Origin: JAFLBI01 sp964616465
Lineage (GTDB): Bacteria; Bacteroidota; Bacteroidia; Chitinophagales; Chitinophagaceae
Direction of reading: 5' to 3'
Assembly: GCA_964616465.1 (NCBI GenBank)
Contig: CAZTTO010000001.1
Coordinates: 248,001 to 312,000, forward strand
DNA: 64,000 bases
Made by a program: the position numbers and the translations under genes. This document shows positions 9,020 to 18,068 of this stretch, in pieces. The notes below the pieces were generated by a model that was not told the origin of the DNA, ran no database searches, and was given only the letters and a program-made list of their open reading frames with translations. Every line of letters starts with the position of its first letter. The first letter of the stretch is position 1.

Positions 9020-11068
9020 ATGAAATCATTTTTTTCCTGCTTAATAGCAATCTTACTGATAAAATCTATAGGTGCACAAATTAATCCAGCCTCAATTGAT
9101 ATTGTTCGAGATAAATGGGGTGTACCGCACATTTTCGCCCCAACTGATGCTGCTGCTTCATATGGGTTGGCTTGGGCACATGCTGAAGACGATTTTGCCA
9201 GTTTACAGATGGTTGCACTGCCCGCAAAAGGTCTTATGGGGAGGGTTTTAGGAAAAGAAGGTGCTGCTGGTGATTATGCATTCGCACTTTTCAGATGCAG
9301 AGAAATTACAGAAGAAAAATGGCACACACTATCGCCTCAGTTTATTGCAATTGCTGAAGCTTATGTTCAAGCTCTTAACGATTACGCAAAAAAACATCCT
9401 AGTGAGGTGTTACATAAAAAGCTGTTCCCTATGACAGCTAAGGACTATATAGCATCTTCCGTACTTGCACTAACAGTTTTCAATGGAGCCGACAAAGTGT
9501 TACGTTCCATCTTTGCAAATAGAATGCCTATGATTCAAGAGATTGAAGACAAGGGAAGTAATGCTATTGCTGTTCATCCTAAAAAAACAAACACCGGAGA
9601 GGCATTTTTAGTAATCAATGCGCATCAACCTAATACTGGCCCTCAAGCTTTTTATGAAGCACATTTATATTCTGATGAAGGCTTAAACATATTAGGTGGA
9701 TTACTTGCAGGTGGACCAACAGTTTTACATGGAGTAAATGAACATTTAGGTTGGGCTCATACTGTTAATTTAGTTGACCGAGTTGATCAATTTCAATTAA
9801 AAATGCATCCAACCAAAAAGTACTATTATGAATTGGATGGCAAATGGTTGAAACTTGAAAAGAAAAAGATTAAGCTACGTATAAAAGGAATTCCAATTGG
9901 AGTTGGAAGAGATGTATACTGGAGTGAATATGGTGCAACTATGAAAAATAAACAAGGCTTCTTTTCAATTAGACTGGGTGCAAATATGAAAATAGGAGCT
10001 TTGGAACAATGGTACCACATGGGTAAAGCGAAAAACTTTTCTGAGTTTTATGAAGTACTTAAAAAGCAAGAGCTTTCCATGTTCAATATCATGTATGCTG
10101 ATAAATACGACACCATTTTTTATGTCAACAACGGACTCATTCCTATAAGAGATAGTGCTTCAAAATACAATTGGAGAAAAACACTTCCGGGTAATACAAG
10201 CGCAACCCTGTGGAAGAGTTTTAGAAAGCTTCAAGAACTGCCACAATATATCAATCCCGTTCCAGGATTTTTGTACAATACCAATCATTCTTCTTTCCAA
10301 GCAACAGCAAGAGGCTATAATCTTTCGCCAAGAAATTATCCCAAGCAAGATGGATGGGAAATAAATATTAATAATAGAAGCGAACGATTCCTTGAACTTA
10401 TGCCAAAAGAAGGTAGCATTTCAATGGATCAGCTAAAATCAATCAAATTTGATATTCAGCTTCCAGATAAACTACAATACTGGTATGGCATTGATTCTAT
10501 GTTTTTAATGCAACCAGATTCTGAACCACAGCTTGCAACTTTAATTAACACATTCAAAGCATGGAATAAAAGAGGCGATGCAAATAGTGAAGGTGCAGCA
10601 ATTTTCTTTTTAACATACCGATTTGTAAGCGATTTAATGGACGGACAAGATGCAAGAAAATTAACCATGTCGGAATGCAGAGCTACTTATCAATATGTAT
10701 TCGACTACATGATGAAACATTTTAATAGAACAAATATTACTTTAGGAGATTTACAAAAACTAGTTCGTGGTAATCGCGATTGGCCACTTGATGGATTTCA
10801 AGATTTACTTGCTCCTCAATGGACTGCACCTTATAAAGATGGCATATTTAAATCAACCGGTGGTGATGGTTACATTGTATTTGCAAGATTTCCAAAAGCA
10901 GGACTTCCCATTTTAGAAACAGTAAATATGTATGGGGCTTCCGCAAAGCCTAGCAGTCCGCATTTTGCAGACCAAGTTCCCCTATATCTAGAAAAGAAAA
11001 CAAAAAGCATGACCTTAGATAAAGCAACTATTTATAAAGAGGCAATAAAAGTATATCACCCACAATAA
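9020..11068 (+). CDS. Secreted penicillin acylase-family N-terminal nucleophile hydrolase
   Basis: The 682-residue precursor has a signal peptide of about 19 residues ending in IGAQ. A propeptide or alpha chain opens with DIVRDKWGVPHIFA and GLAWAHAEDDF. The beta chain should start at Ser180 in GSNAIAV, the autocatalytic nucleophile of Ntn hydrolases. Later landmarks include the oxyanion-hole region INAHQPNTGP and GVNEHLGWAHTVN. Members hydrolyse amides such as penicillins, aculeacin, glutaryl side chains or acyl-homoserine lactones in the periplasm. The substrate cannot be told here. The protein is somewhat shorter than penicillin G acylase and closer in size to acyl-homoserine-lactone acylases. 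It stands alone on the plus strand and converges with the sulfur operon, two bases from the porin stop codon. Confidence 0.88.
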   Translation: MKSFFSCLIAILLIKSIGAQINPASIDIVRDKWGVPHIFAPTDAAASYGLAWAHAEDDFASLQMVALPAKGLMGRVLGKEGAAGDYAFALFRCREITEEKWHTLSPQFIAIAEAYVQALNDYAKKHPSEVLHKKLFPMTAKDYIASSVLALTVFNGADKVLRSIFANRMPMIQEIEDKGSNAIAVHPKKTNTGEAFLVINAHQPNTGPQAFYEAHLYSDEGLNILGGLLAGGPTVLHGVNEHLGWAHTVNLVDRVDQFQLKMHPTKKYYYELDGKWLKLEKKKIKLRIKGIPIGVGRDVYWSEYGATMKNKQGFFSIRLGANMKIGALEQWYHMGKAKNFSEFYEVLKKQELSMFNIMYADKYDTIFYVNNGLIPIRDSASKYNWRKTLPGNTSATLWKSFRKLQELPQYINPVPGFLYNTNHSSFQATARGYNLSPRNYPKQDGWEININNRSERFLELMPKEGSISMDQLKSIKFDIQLPDKLQYWYGIDSMFLMQPDSEPQLATLINTFKAWNKRGDANSEGAAIFFLTYRFVSDLMDGQDARKLTMSECRATYQYVFDYMMKHFNRTNITLGDLQKLVRGNRDWPLDGFQDLLAPQWTAPYKDGIFKSTGGDGYIVFARFPKAGLPILETVNMYGASAKPSSPHFADQVPLYLEKKTKSMTLDKATIYKEAIKVYHPQ

Positions 11069-11070
11069 CA

Positions 11071-12492
11071 TTAAAAGTGATAGTTGAAAACTAGGTTGAA
11101 TAACTGCATATTCACACGATTGAACTCGAACCGTTTATTATTGTGTGTATTGCCCCTATTTTGTTTTGCAACCATTAGAAACTGTGCATCTAGCCCTTTC
11201 CACCAACCTGAAAATTGGTAGCGCACATCAAAGTTTATTTGACTATAAGATGGCATACCATATTTATTCAATTGTGTATTTAAAACATCTGGCATATCAA
11301 ACAATCCAGCTGAAAGAATAAATCTCCAGGGTGTTTGGTTCGGCTTATAATCTGCTTTTACCATATATGCTGTAACATCTCCATGTCCTTCATTTCTTTC
11401 ACGAGGCATAAATGTAAAAAATGGATCTCGCCCCCACTCCCTTGGCATTAAATACCTACTATTGGCAGTAATTCTATTGAAGTTTAAAGTCAAATCGAGC
11501 TCCGAAGTTTTATACCCCAATCTTCCACCAAAAGTAAATGTGGTGGCACCTTTTTCTCTATATGCTTTTGATGGATCAGCATTTCCTCCTTCGCCAACCG
11601 TTTTCTGAAATATAGATTGTCCAGATGCATACCATTTAGAGTCCTTAAATCGATAGGTTGCCTGCAACATAGATGTATGCATAACATTGGTAACATACAA
11701 ATTCCATAATTCAACATCAGCTTGACTGGTTAACTTGGAACGAATACCTATATTGTAAATATGCTTGCTATGCACATTGCCAGGATAGCCAGATCTAGAT
11801 CCATCAGGATTCACTCCACCAGGCAATACGCCTATTGATTCACCAACACCAAACCACCTAACTGTTCCTCTTGGCGAAATACCATAAATCAAACCCCCTT
11901 CAATTCGGGTTGAAGCAGTTGCTTGCCAATCAATCCATACTCCTTCTACACCAGTAGGTCGCATTCTTCCGTCTTGTAGATTAATGAAAGGTGTATTGAT
12001 CAGTTGCTTTCCTAAAGTAAAATGAGCATTCTTAAGATGATATTTAATATTTAATTCTTCAAGCCTATCCATATCTCGTGTATTATTCGGCTGTTCAATA
12101 TCAAATAATCCAACTTCATATCTATTTCCCTGTCCCGTTACACTATCTAATTTTGAAAGATCTGTGGAACCCATATTAAAAATATAAAACCCACTTACGG
12201 TAAATTGAAAGCCTTTATATCTTCCTGTCTCATATTTCAAACCACCACCTGCTGCATTGGCATAAAAATCTGTTAATCCAGGCTGATTATTCGTTGCCAT
12301 AAAAAAATATCGAAAATGACCATGAGTTGTTCCTGCTTTAAATGCATGCAACAAAGAACTAGAATCTGACTGAACAACCTGCTTCCCCTTATACATAGTT
12401 GCTTTCTCACCAATCTCTTGGTGTTGTGCATGACTATGTTCAAAAACTAAAAAATTTAGTCCAACTATTAAAAATAAAAATTTGTGCTTCAT
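11071..12492 (-). CDS. OprD-like outer-membrane porin of the sulfur operon
   Basis: The 473-residue protein has a signal peptide ending in HSHAQ. The mature part is built of alternating aromatic beta strands and ends in a terminal Phe (NLVFNYHF), the outer-membrane insertion signal. The stretch GHFRYFFMATNNQPG followed by YANAAGGGLKYETG is the opening strand pair of OprD-type porins in Bacteroidota and Epsilonproteobacteria. OprD porins are monomeric 18-strand channels for small anions and amino acids. It is the last gene of the long minus-strand operon, touching the DsrE gene without a gap. I therefore infer that it admits thiosulfate, tetrathionate or a related anion, although the substrate is not visible in the sequence. 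Confidence 0.75.
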   Translation of the reverse strand: MKHKFLFLIVGLNFLVFEHSHAQHQEIGEKATMYKGKQVVQSDSSSLLHAFKAGTTHGHFRYFFMATNNQPGLTDFYANAAGGGLKYETGRYKGFQFTVSGFYIFNMGSTDLSKLDSVTGQGNRYEVGLFDIEQPNNTRDMDRLEELNIKYHLKNAHFTLGKQLINTPFINLQDGRMRPTGVEGVWIDWQATASTRIEGGLIYGISPRGTVRWFGVGESIGVLPGGVNPDGSRSGYPGNVHSKHIYNIGIRSKLTSQADVELWNLYVTNVMHTSMLQATYRFKDSKWYASGQSIFQKTVGEGGNADPSKAYREKGATTFTFGGRLGYKTSELDLTLNFNRITANSRYLMPREWGRDPFFTFMPRERNEGHGDVTAYMVKADYKPNQTPWRFILSAGLFDMPDVLNTQLNKYGMPSYSQINFDVRYQFSGWWKGLDAQFLMVAKQNRGNTHNNKRFEFNRVNMQLFNLVFNYHF

Positions 12493-12912
12493 CTAAAATC
12501 CAGATTTAATATATCGCCACTGTTCATCTTGCAATTTTGCAATCTCAAGAATTCCTGCTTTAGCATAGCTAATACCTCTCAGCATTCTATCAGAAGAAAT
12601 TTTTCTTTCTTCAATTGAAAACTCACAACCTATAAATTCAACTCCGCGCAACTGCAAACGCTGTATTGCTAAAGTTGCATTGGATTGATCAGGAACTAGA
12701 ATATAAATGCCAGGACCATGACATACTACTTTAATTTTTGTTTGTGGTGCTACTGATAAAATATTATTCAATTGTTTCATCAAAGATTTATGCACCAAAG
12801 TATCTGACGAACTCATCTGAAACACAATTTTTGTATGCGTCTCAGTTGTTTGAGCATTGATTGCAACAACCATTATGAGAAGAAAACCAATCAATAAGAA
12901 AGTCTTTTTCAT
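12493..12912 (-). CDS. Periplasmic DsrE-family protein
   Basis: The 139-residue protein has a signal peptide of about 20 residues (ends AINAQ) and a DsrE/DsrF-like fold: KIVFQMSSSD at the first strand, KVVCHGPGIYILV in the middle and LQLRGVEFIGCEFSIEERK near the C-terminal half. Cys64 and Cys96 are candidates for carrying a persulfide; the second lies where DsrE-like proteins usually have their conserved Cys. DsrE relatives pass sulfane sulfur between proteins in sulfur metabolism. The exported form seen here would act in the periplasm next to TsdA and the SoxB-like enzyme, whose gene ends 2 bp upstream. The carrier role is inference, but the operon position supports it. Confidence 0.75.
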   Translation of the reverse strand: MKKTFLLIGFLLIMVVAINAQTTETHTKIVFQMSSSDTLVHKSLMKQLNNILSVAPQTKIKVVCHGPGIYILVPDQSNATLAIQRLQLRGVEFIGCEFSIEERKISSDRMLRGISYAKAGILEIAKLQDEQWRYIKSGF

Positions 12913-12914
12913 AA

Positions 12915-14603
12915 TTATTTAAATTCATAGGGAACACCATGCACTTGTGTCAATAAATCCTGCGGTGCATCTAAAACGATTGCTGATTTCTTAGGTGTAG
13001 GAGTTACTGGGGAGTTAACAGCCAAGTAGTTTTTCATAACACTATGAAGTGTATACTGTGTATTCTTAGCTTGCTTCACTTGTTTAATCCTACAGAGCAT
13101 ATCATCAGGATCACCGTCCCTTTCGCAGGCACAAATTTTATAGGTTTTATCAGTTCGTAACTCCTCTCCTCCAACATAAACAGAAACAACTCTTTTACCT
13201 TTAGGAGCAAATGCATTAAACGTAACTTTCATTCCAGTAAACTTAATAACCCATCCTCCAAATCGCTCAACTGCATTTTCGGCAAATACATTATGCAATT
13301 CTTTTTCTAGCCAATCTTTTAATTGTGCGCCTGTTACTTGAGCTGTACGAACAGTACTATCAACAGGAAGCATATCGTAAATGAACCCCGCTGTAATTGG
13401 TATATTGCCTGTCTTATCCGAAGTCGTTCTAGGTGGACAAAAACGGAATCCATTACTTAAAACAATATCTACATCTTGAATTTGCCATTTTAAAGCTTCT
13501 AAAATGAGGGTATCAATTGGATTCTCAATTACAAAATATCTGTAAAGTGGTATAGTGCTATAACCAACTACCTCTTGCAATGATTGCATGAAGGGATTCT
13601 CTAACTGCTGAATCAAAGCTGTCATTGATTTATCAGCAGGAAATTTAGAAGCATCTACTTCAGCAAGCGAGTAAGTGTCTTTCACCAACTTGCCATTAAT
13701 AAATTGGAGAGTCAACTCTCCTACAAAAGAACCAAAAGCACCTGGTTCAACAACTTTCGCATACTTACCTTGTATTGGTACTCTAACCCGCTCATGTGTA
13801 TCTCCGCCTAAAATATAATCTACTCCTTCACAAGCGGGTAAATTTGATAAATGAATTTGCTGTGACAGTCCTAAATGAGCAACAACTAAGAGTGCAGCAC
13901 ATTGTTCCTGTTCTCTTAGAACTTTTACATAATGCGCCAAATTCTCTTCTGGGGGCGTATAAACAATCCCCTTGCTGTAATTAGGTGACTGACGAATTGG
14001 AACCAAATGATCTGTATACCCTAGAAACCCAATCTTTATTCCATTTACTACCCATATATAGTAAGGAGGAAATACCAATTCACCTTTAACACCGTTACCC
14101 AAATCGTGATACATATTAGCGCATACTTTTGGCGCAGATAATGATCCTAATAAGGTTTGCATGGCTTGCTTATAATAAATTACCTCCCAGTTTCCTGGTA
14201 GATATAAATCATAATTCAAAGCATTCAAAATAGGCACCATTGCTTTACCTGTTGTTTTAACAGACAAGGCACTTCCTTGAAACATATCTCCTGTATCTAT
14301 TAAGAAACTATGTTGTAGTTTTTTCCTTCTTTGTTGAAGATAAGTCGCCAAGTGAGGGTATCCACCTGTCTTCCTAAAGACCGCTTGATTATTTTCCCAA
14401 AAAAACTCATCATGTGCATGTATCTGACAATGCACATCTGTGGTTTGCAGAATTGTAACTTCTGTTATTTGATTATCCTTGTCTTGCTCAATAGAAGTAG
14501 ACACTTCTTTTCCTTCTGCCACAATAGATGGCAAACTAGATATCATTCCAATCCCACCTAAAGTAGTCATTTGTTGGAGAAACTTTCTTCTATTGGCAGA
14601 CAT
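12915..14603 (-). CDS. SoxB-like Tat-exported metallohydrolase (5'-nucleotidase superfamily)
   Basis: The 562-residue protein begins at the ATG at 14603, five bases past the tsdA stop; a longer frame would overlap tsdA. A twin-arginine signal (NRRKFLQQ, residues 4-11) precedes a calcineurin-like phosphoesterase domain: TTDVHCQ (Asp56, His58), LIDTGDMFQG (Asp103, Asp106), the metal-binding Asn in GNWE (137-140), VVAHLG and GGDTH. A C-terminal 5'-nucleotidase domain contains SNGFRF and the LKDWLE region. GNWE in place of the nucleotidase GNHEF, and the GFR block, resemble SoxB (GHWE, GFRW). SoxB hydrolyses sulfate from SoxY-bound thiosulfonate using a dimanganese site. No SoxYZ is present here, so either the carrier is elsewhere or the substrate differs. 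An ordinary periplasmic nucleotidase is the alternative, but the operon argues against it. Confidence 0.75.
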   Translation of the reverse strand: MSANRRKFLQQMTTLGGIGMISSLPSIVAEGKEVSTSIEQDKDNQITEVTILQTTDVHCQIHAHDEFFWENNQAVFRKTGGYPHLATYLQQRRKKLQHSFLIDTGDMFQGSALSVKTTGKAMVPILNALNYDLYLPGNWEVIYYKQAMQTLLGSLSAPKVCANMYHDLGNGVKGELVFPPYYIWVVNGIKIGFLGYTDHLVPIRQSPNYSKGIVYTPPEENLAHYVKVLREQEQCAALLVVAHLGLSQQIHLSNLPACEGVDYILGGDTHERVRVPIQGKYAKVVEPGAFGSFVGELTLQFINGKLVKDTYSLAEVDASKFPADKSMTALIQQLENPFMQSLQEVVGYSTIPLYRYFVIENPIDTLILEALKWQIQDVDIVLSNGFRFCPPRTTSDKTGNIPITAGFIYDMLPVDSTVRTAQVTGAQLKDWLEKELHNVFAENAVERFGGWVIKFTGMKVTFNAFAPKGKRVVSVYVGGEELRTDKTYKICACERDGDPDDMLCRIKQVKQAKNTQYTLHSVMKNYLAVNSPVTPTPKKSAIVLDAPQDLLTQVHGVPYEFK

Positions 14604-14608
14604 ATCGT

Positions 14609-15682
14609 TTATTTTTTTGAAGCTGTAATTGGTTGATTTTTCTTGTACCACTCTACGATAGGCTTAAAGGGACCATACTTATGTTGTTGCTCTGTAAATG
14701 GATCAACATAAGGACCAAAAGGATGATCAACTGGCTTTTTAGAAATATCTGGCCAATCATTGCTTATATCATAATGAGGTCTAGGTTGCGAGTTTACAAA
14801 GGCAGCTACATCCCACGCCTCTTCATCTGTAAGCTGCGGATGCTCATAATCTGAGCCTTGGGGCATATTATACTTTACATATTTTGTGAAGTTGCTCATT
14901 CTGTACAACCCTGCTCCGTCATTATAGCTCTGATTTCCCCATAAAGCTGGATATGAAAATTCTCTTTTATGTGCTGCTACAACTCCTTCTCCATTCTCTT
15001 GATGACAACTTTGACATTTAGTTTGATAAACAATTTTTCCCAATGCGGGATCTGCAGCTCGCTGTAAATATGCCATGTCTTTAAATCCAGAGCCCAACAC
15101 TTTTTTCCCCTTAGGTATATTTGATCCTAAGAACTTCATGTAAGCAACTATTGATTGCATTTCTTTACTATTAGTATCTAATGCTACTCCATTTAAACTT
15201 CTTTCAAAACAGTCATTGATTCTTTTATGCAATGTTTCAATTGAGCCACTTCTTGCCCTAAACTTTGGATACATAGAAGCAACTGAAGCATAGTTATTAC
15301 CAAAGGTTTTTGTTCCTGCATCTAAATGACAATTTTGACAATTTAGTCCATTAGAAGTTTGTTGAACTACGCCATTGGGTCCTAAATAATAGGCAGTATG
15401 CATAATCAATTCCTTTCCATAAGATACTTTCTCCAATTCTATATTATCGTCAATCTCTGATAAAGGTGGTGCTTTCCATGCTGTATCTTCAAGAGAAATA
15501 CCACGAACCAGCTGTTCATCAATATCAGCCCTATTTTGAGTTGACTTTATACCAACTAAATCTGGTGCGTAATATACAAGGACCGGAACAATAATTAATA
15601 AAGCAACAAGCACCCAAATTGTTCTTACCAATTGTCGAACAATTTTTAATAAAGAATTTGTACTAGATGTATTTTGTTCCAT
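14609..15682 (-). CDS. tsdA: Membrane-anchored dihaem thiosulfate dehydrogenase TsdA
   Basis: The 357-residue protein has one transmembrane anchor at about residues 22-38 and two class I cytochrome c domains. The first has the haem site CQNCH (115-119) inside NGLNCQNCHLDAGT, plus Cys158 in RINDCFERSLNG, which matches the unusual axial Cys ligand of TsdA. The second has CQSCH (223-227) and a probable Met273 ligand in YNMPQG. The blocks SYGKELIMHTAYYLGPNG and LTDEEAWDVAAFVNSQPRP are typical of TsdA. TsdA couples two thiosulfates to tetrathionate in the periplasm and can also run in reverse. Here it is anchored rather than soluble. It sits directly before the SoxB-like gene and after the transporter pair. 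The electron acceptor partner (TsdB or other) is not in the window. Confidence 0.9.
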   Translation of the reverse strand: MEQNTSSTNSLLKIVRQLVRTIWVLVALLIIVPVLVYYAPDLVGIKSTQNRADIDEQLVRGISLEDTAWKAPPLSEIDDNIELEKVSYGKELIMHTAYYLGPNGVVQQTSNGLNCQNCHLDAGTKTFGNNYASVASMYPKFRARSGSIETLHKRINDCFERSLNGVALDTNSKEMQSIVAYMKFLGSNIPKGKKVLGSGFKDMAYLQRAADPALGKIVYQTKCQSCHQENGEGVVAAHKREFSYPALWGNQSYNDGAGLYRMSNFTKYVKYNMPQGSDYEHPQLTDEEAWDVAAFVNSQPRPHYDISNDWPDISKKPVDHPFGPYVDPFTEQQHKYGPFKPIVEWYKKNQPITASKK

Positions 15683-15710
15683 ACACTTGATTTATAAAGC
15701 GAACAAATAA

Positions 15711-16124
15711 TTAGTGCGGTAATTTATTTTTTAAAACTCCATACAAATAAGTTCCAACAATAGCAAAGAAGAAAACCACTATTAATGCAAAATATCCATA
15801 TCCAATATTAACAACCATTGGTCCTGGACATGCACCGCTTAATGCCCAACCTAATCCAAAAATGGTGCCCCCTACTAAGTACCTGAAAATTGATTTTTCT
15901 TTTGGAAAGAATTGAATAGGGTTATCATCAAAATCTCTGACTTGGAATTTTTTAATCAGAAAAACACCAATTACACCAAGTGTGACTGCGGTTCCGATAA
16001 TTCCATACATATGGAATGCTTGGAATCGAAACATCTCTTGAATACGAAACCAAGAAATGGCTTCCGACTTTGACATAACTACTCCGAAAACAATACCCAA
16101 TATGATAAATTTGATATACTTCAT
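15711..16124 (-). CDS. YeeE/YedE-type half transporter (DUF6691)
   Basis: This 137-residue inner-membrane protein has about four hydrophobic segments and the conserved cysteine motif GLGWALSGACPGP. The family is the short half of YeeE/YedE (TsuA) thiosulfate transporters. In E. coli TsuA, cysteines in such motifs lie along the thiosulfate path, which is established for that protein. The partner half is the next gene upstream (34 bp away). In Bacteroidota the two halves are commonly separate adjacent genes. The pair likely brings thiosulfate or a related sulfur anion into the cytoplasm, where the CstB-like enzyme can work on it. Confidence 0.85.
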   Translation of the reverse strand: MKYIKFIILGIVFGVVMSKSEAISWFRIQEMFRFQAFHMYGIIGTAVTLGVIGVFLIKKFQVRDFDDNPIQFFPKEKSIFRYLVGGTIFGLGWALSGACPGPMVVNIGYGYFALIVVFFFAIVGTYLYGVLKNKLPH

Positions 16125-16158
16125 GATTTTAATATTTTCTACACGAATGATTCATTGA

Positions 16159-16716
16159 TTAAAAAATGAGTGGAAGAATAAAATGGGTCATCAGTAAACC
16201 CCCTAAAAAGAAACCAATAACAGCTACTAAAGATGGCCATTGTAAATCAGACAACCCACTTATAGCATGACCAGATGTACAGCCACCTGCATATCTCGAA
16301 CCAAATCCAACCATTAACCCACCAAATGATAATAATAGAAATCCTTTCAACGAAAAAACAGCTTCCATACTAAATAGCTCATTGGGCTGTAATGCTTCAG
16401 GAGCCGCAATACCAAGTTTTGATAAGTCTTCAATTGTTGCTGCAGAAATTGCCACAGGTTCCCCATTCGACAAAAATTGCCCAGATATCCACCCACCTAT
16501 AATTGCTCCAATTAAAAACATCAAATTCCATCGCTGTGCTTTCCAGTCGAAATCGAAAAATTTAGTCTTTTTACCCAATCCTGCTGCTGCACATATTGTT
16601 CTAAGATTTGATGAGAAGCCAAATGACTTTCCAAAGTATAATAAGAAAAACATGATAGATGCAATCATAGCACCTGAAAACCACCAAGACCAAGGTTGTG
16701 TTATAAACTCTCTCAT
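16159..16716 (-). CDS. YeeE/YedE thiosulfate transporter family protein
   Basis: The 185-residue membrane protein has about five hydrophobic helices and the motif SRYAGGCTSGHAISGL, the YeeE/YedE signature in which the Cys is thought to contact thiosulfate. It complements the GACPGP half encoded next, so together they make up one TsuA-like channel. The start is the ATG at 16716, three bases after the Usp stop, so the genes are co-transcribed. Confidence 0.88.
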   Translation of the reverse strand: MREFITQPWSWWFSGAMIASIMFFLLYFGKSFGFSSNLRTICAAAGLGKKTKFFDFDWKAQRWNLMFLIGAIIGGWISGQFLSNGEPVAISAATIEDLSKLGIAAPEALQPNELFSMEAVFSLKGFLLLSFGGLMVGFGSRYAGGCTSGHAISGLSDLQWPSLVAVIGFFLGGLLMTHFILPLIF

Positions 16717-16719
16717 AAT

Positions 16720-17562
16720 TTATTTTGCTGATTGAAGGTGAAATGAAATAATAGGCTTAAACAAATGGTTAATTAATTTTTCAGTAGCACTGTGATGAAA
16801 AAATCCACCCTTTCCGTGCGTACCTATACAAATCATATCCATATCCTGCATTTGATTGAAATGTACAACTCCATTCTCTACATCAATATCTGACACGATA
16901 TGTGATTGATAAGATGAAATATTGTTTAATTCAGCAAAAGCTTTCATATTCATTTCAACCTCTTCCCTCTTCTCTTCCACATTGCCTGATACAATTTGTA
17001 AAAAGTGAATTTGTACAGCAAAATCCAATATTAGTCTATGCAGTAACCTAAGGTTTTCATGAGTAGGCTGATCAAATTGATGCACTAATAAAACATGCTG
17101 AATGTCCAAGTCCGAACGATCACACATTAAGCGCAATACAGGAACTGTTGATCGCCTTGCTACCATTTGGGTTTCAGTGCCAGAAATTTTCTCTTTAAGT
17201 CCCCATGCACCTTTTGTACCCATTACAACTAAATCAAATTCATTTGCAGAAGCAAACTGTACAATTGCATCTGTTACTTTACCAAGAACTAAATGTATTT
17301 GTATGTCACTTCCATACTGAGTATTCAAATTTGCAAGTTTTCTTTCAGCAATATTTTTTTGCTGCTCAACATAACGTACATCAATTTCGCCACAGGTTTG
17401 AATACTTCCATCTGCACCCATAGTTACTGTATCTGGTACTGACAATACATGCAAAAAATGAATTTGAGCATTCATTTTCTCTTGCATCTTTTTGACCATC
17501 AGATAGGCATATTCTGCCTGTACTGAGAAGTCCGTTGGAATTAAAATTTTAACTTCTTTCAT
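16720..17562 (-). CDS. Tandem-domain universal stress protein
   Basis: From the ATG at 17562 the protein has 280 residues; a TTG six codons earlier is less likely. The first UspA domain opens VKILIPTDFS and carries the nucleotide-binding phrase DLVVMGTKGAWGLKE, followed by TVPVLRL. The second domain is more diverged but keeps DMICIGTHGKGGFFHH, a Gly-x-x-Gly ATP-binding type loop. Tandem Usp proteins are common in Bacteroidota and respond to energy or redox stress. It lies between dps and the transporter pair with gaps of 30 and 3 bp. A role in sulfur metabolism is not shown by its sequence; only the shared operon suggests induction with it. Confidence 0.88.
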   Translation of the reverse strand: MKEVKILIPTDFSVQAEYAYLMVKKMQEKMNAQIHFLHVLSVPDTVTMGADGSIQTCGEIDVRYVEQQKNIAERKLANLNTQYGSDIQIHLVLGKVTDAIVQFASANEFDLVVMGTKGAWGLKEKISGTETQMVARRSTVPVLRLMCDRSDLDIQHVLLVHQFDQPTHENLRLLHRLILDFAVQIHFLQIVSGNVEEKREEVEMNMKAFAELNNISSYQSHIVSDIDVENGVVHFNQMQDMDMICIGTHGKGGFFHHSATEKLINHLFKPIISFHLQSAK

Positions 17563-17592
17563 GATTTGAAATTTTGACAACCTAACAATTGT

Positions 17593-18057
17593 TTATCCTA
17601 AGTAAGCACGGTACATCCATACCTGCTTTTCTTGTTCTCTAATATAATCGCTCATTAAAGCATTGGTTCCTTCATCGCCAGCCTCACCAGCAATTGAAAG
17701 GATATTCCTCTGCTTAACTATAATGGTTTGAAATGCTCCAACAATGTTTCTAAGCGCTGCTTTACCTTCAGATAAATCTTTTGTGCTTTTTATTGAAGAT
17801 ATTTGTAAGTAATCTTCAAAACTGTGAAGTGGGGTTGTTTCTAGCGTCAATATTCGCTCTGCTAATTCATCCACTTTTAATAACAGATTATTGTACAGTT
17901 CTTCAAATTTTAAATGCAATTCGAAGAATTTTTCACCTTTAATGTTCCAATGAAAACCTCTCACATTTTGGTAAAATACCATATAGTTGGCCAGCAAATC
18001 ATTTAAGTGCTCAGCCAACACTTTACTTTTTTCCTGATCTAAACCAATTGTATTCAT
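17593..18057 (-). CDS. dps: Dps-family ferritin-like DNA-protection protein
   Basis: The 154-residue protein carries the Dps ferroxidase ligands with correct spacing: His36 in GFHWNIKG, then Asp63 and Glu67 in KVDELAERIL. The dodecameric Dps family oxidises Fe2+ with H2O2 and stores the iron, limiting Fenton damage. The N-terminal tail is short and not strongly basic, so DNA binding is uncertain. The start is the ATG at 18057, 11 bp after the HMA gene. Its place in an operon of sulfur genes is unusual and suggests protection against peroxide formed during sulfur or sulfide oxidation; that link is inference. Confidence 0.9.
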   Translation of the reverse strand: MNTIGLDQEKSKVLAEHLNDLLANYMVFYQNVRGFHWNIKGEKFFELHLKFEELYNNLLLKVDELAERILTLETTPLHSFEDYLQISSIKSTKDLSEGKAALRNIVGAFQTIIVKQRNILSIAGEAGDEGTNALMSDYIREQEKQVWMYRAYLG

Positions 18058-18068
18058 AGAATAATTTT

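Noticed and set aside
12915..14651. Longer start of the SoxB-like gene overlapping tsdA by 43 bp
   Set aside because: The ATG at 14603 gives the Tat signal at the proper N-terminal position and leaves tsdA intact.
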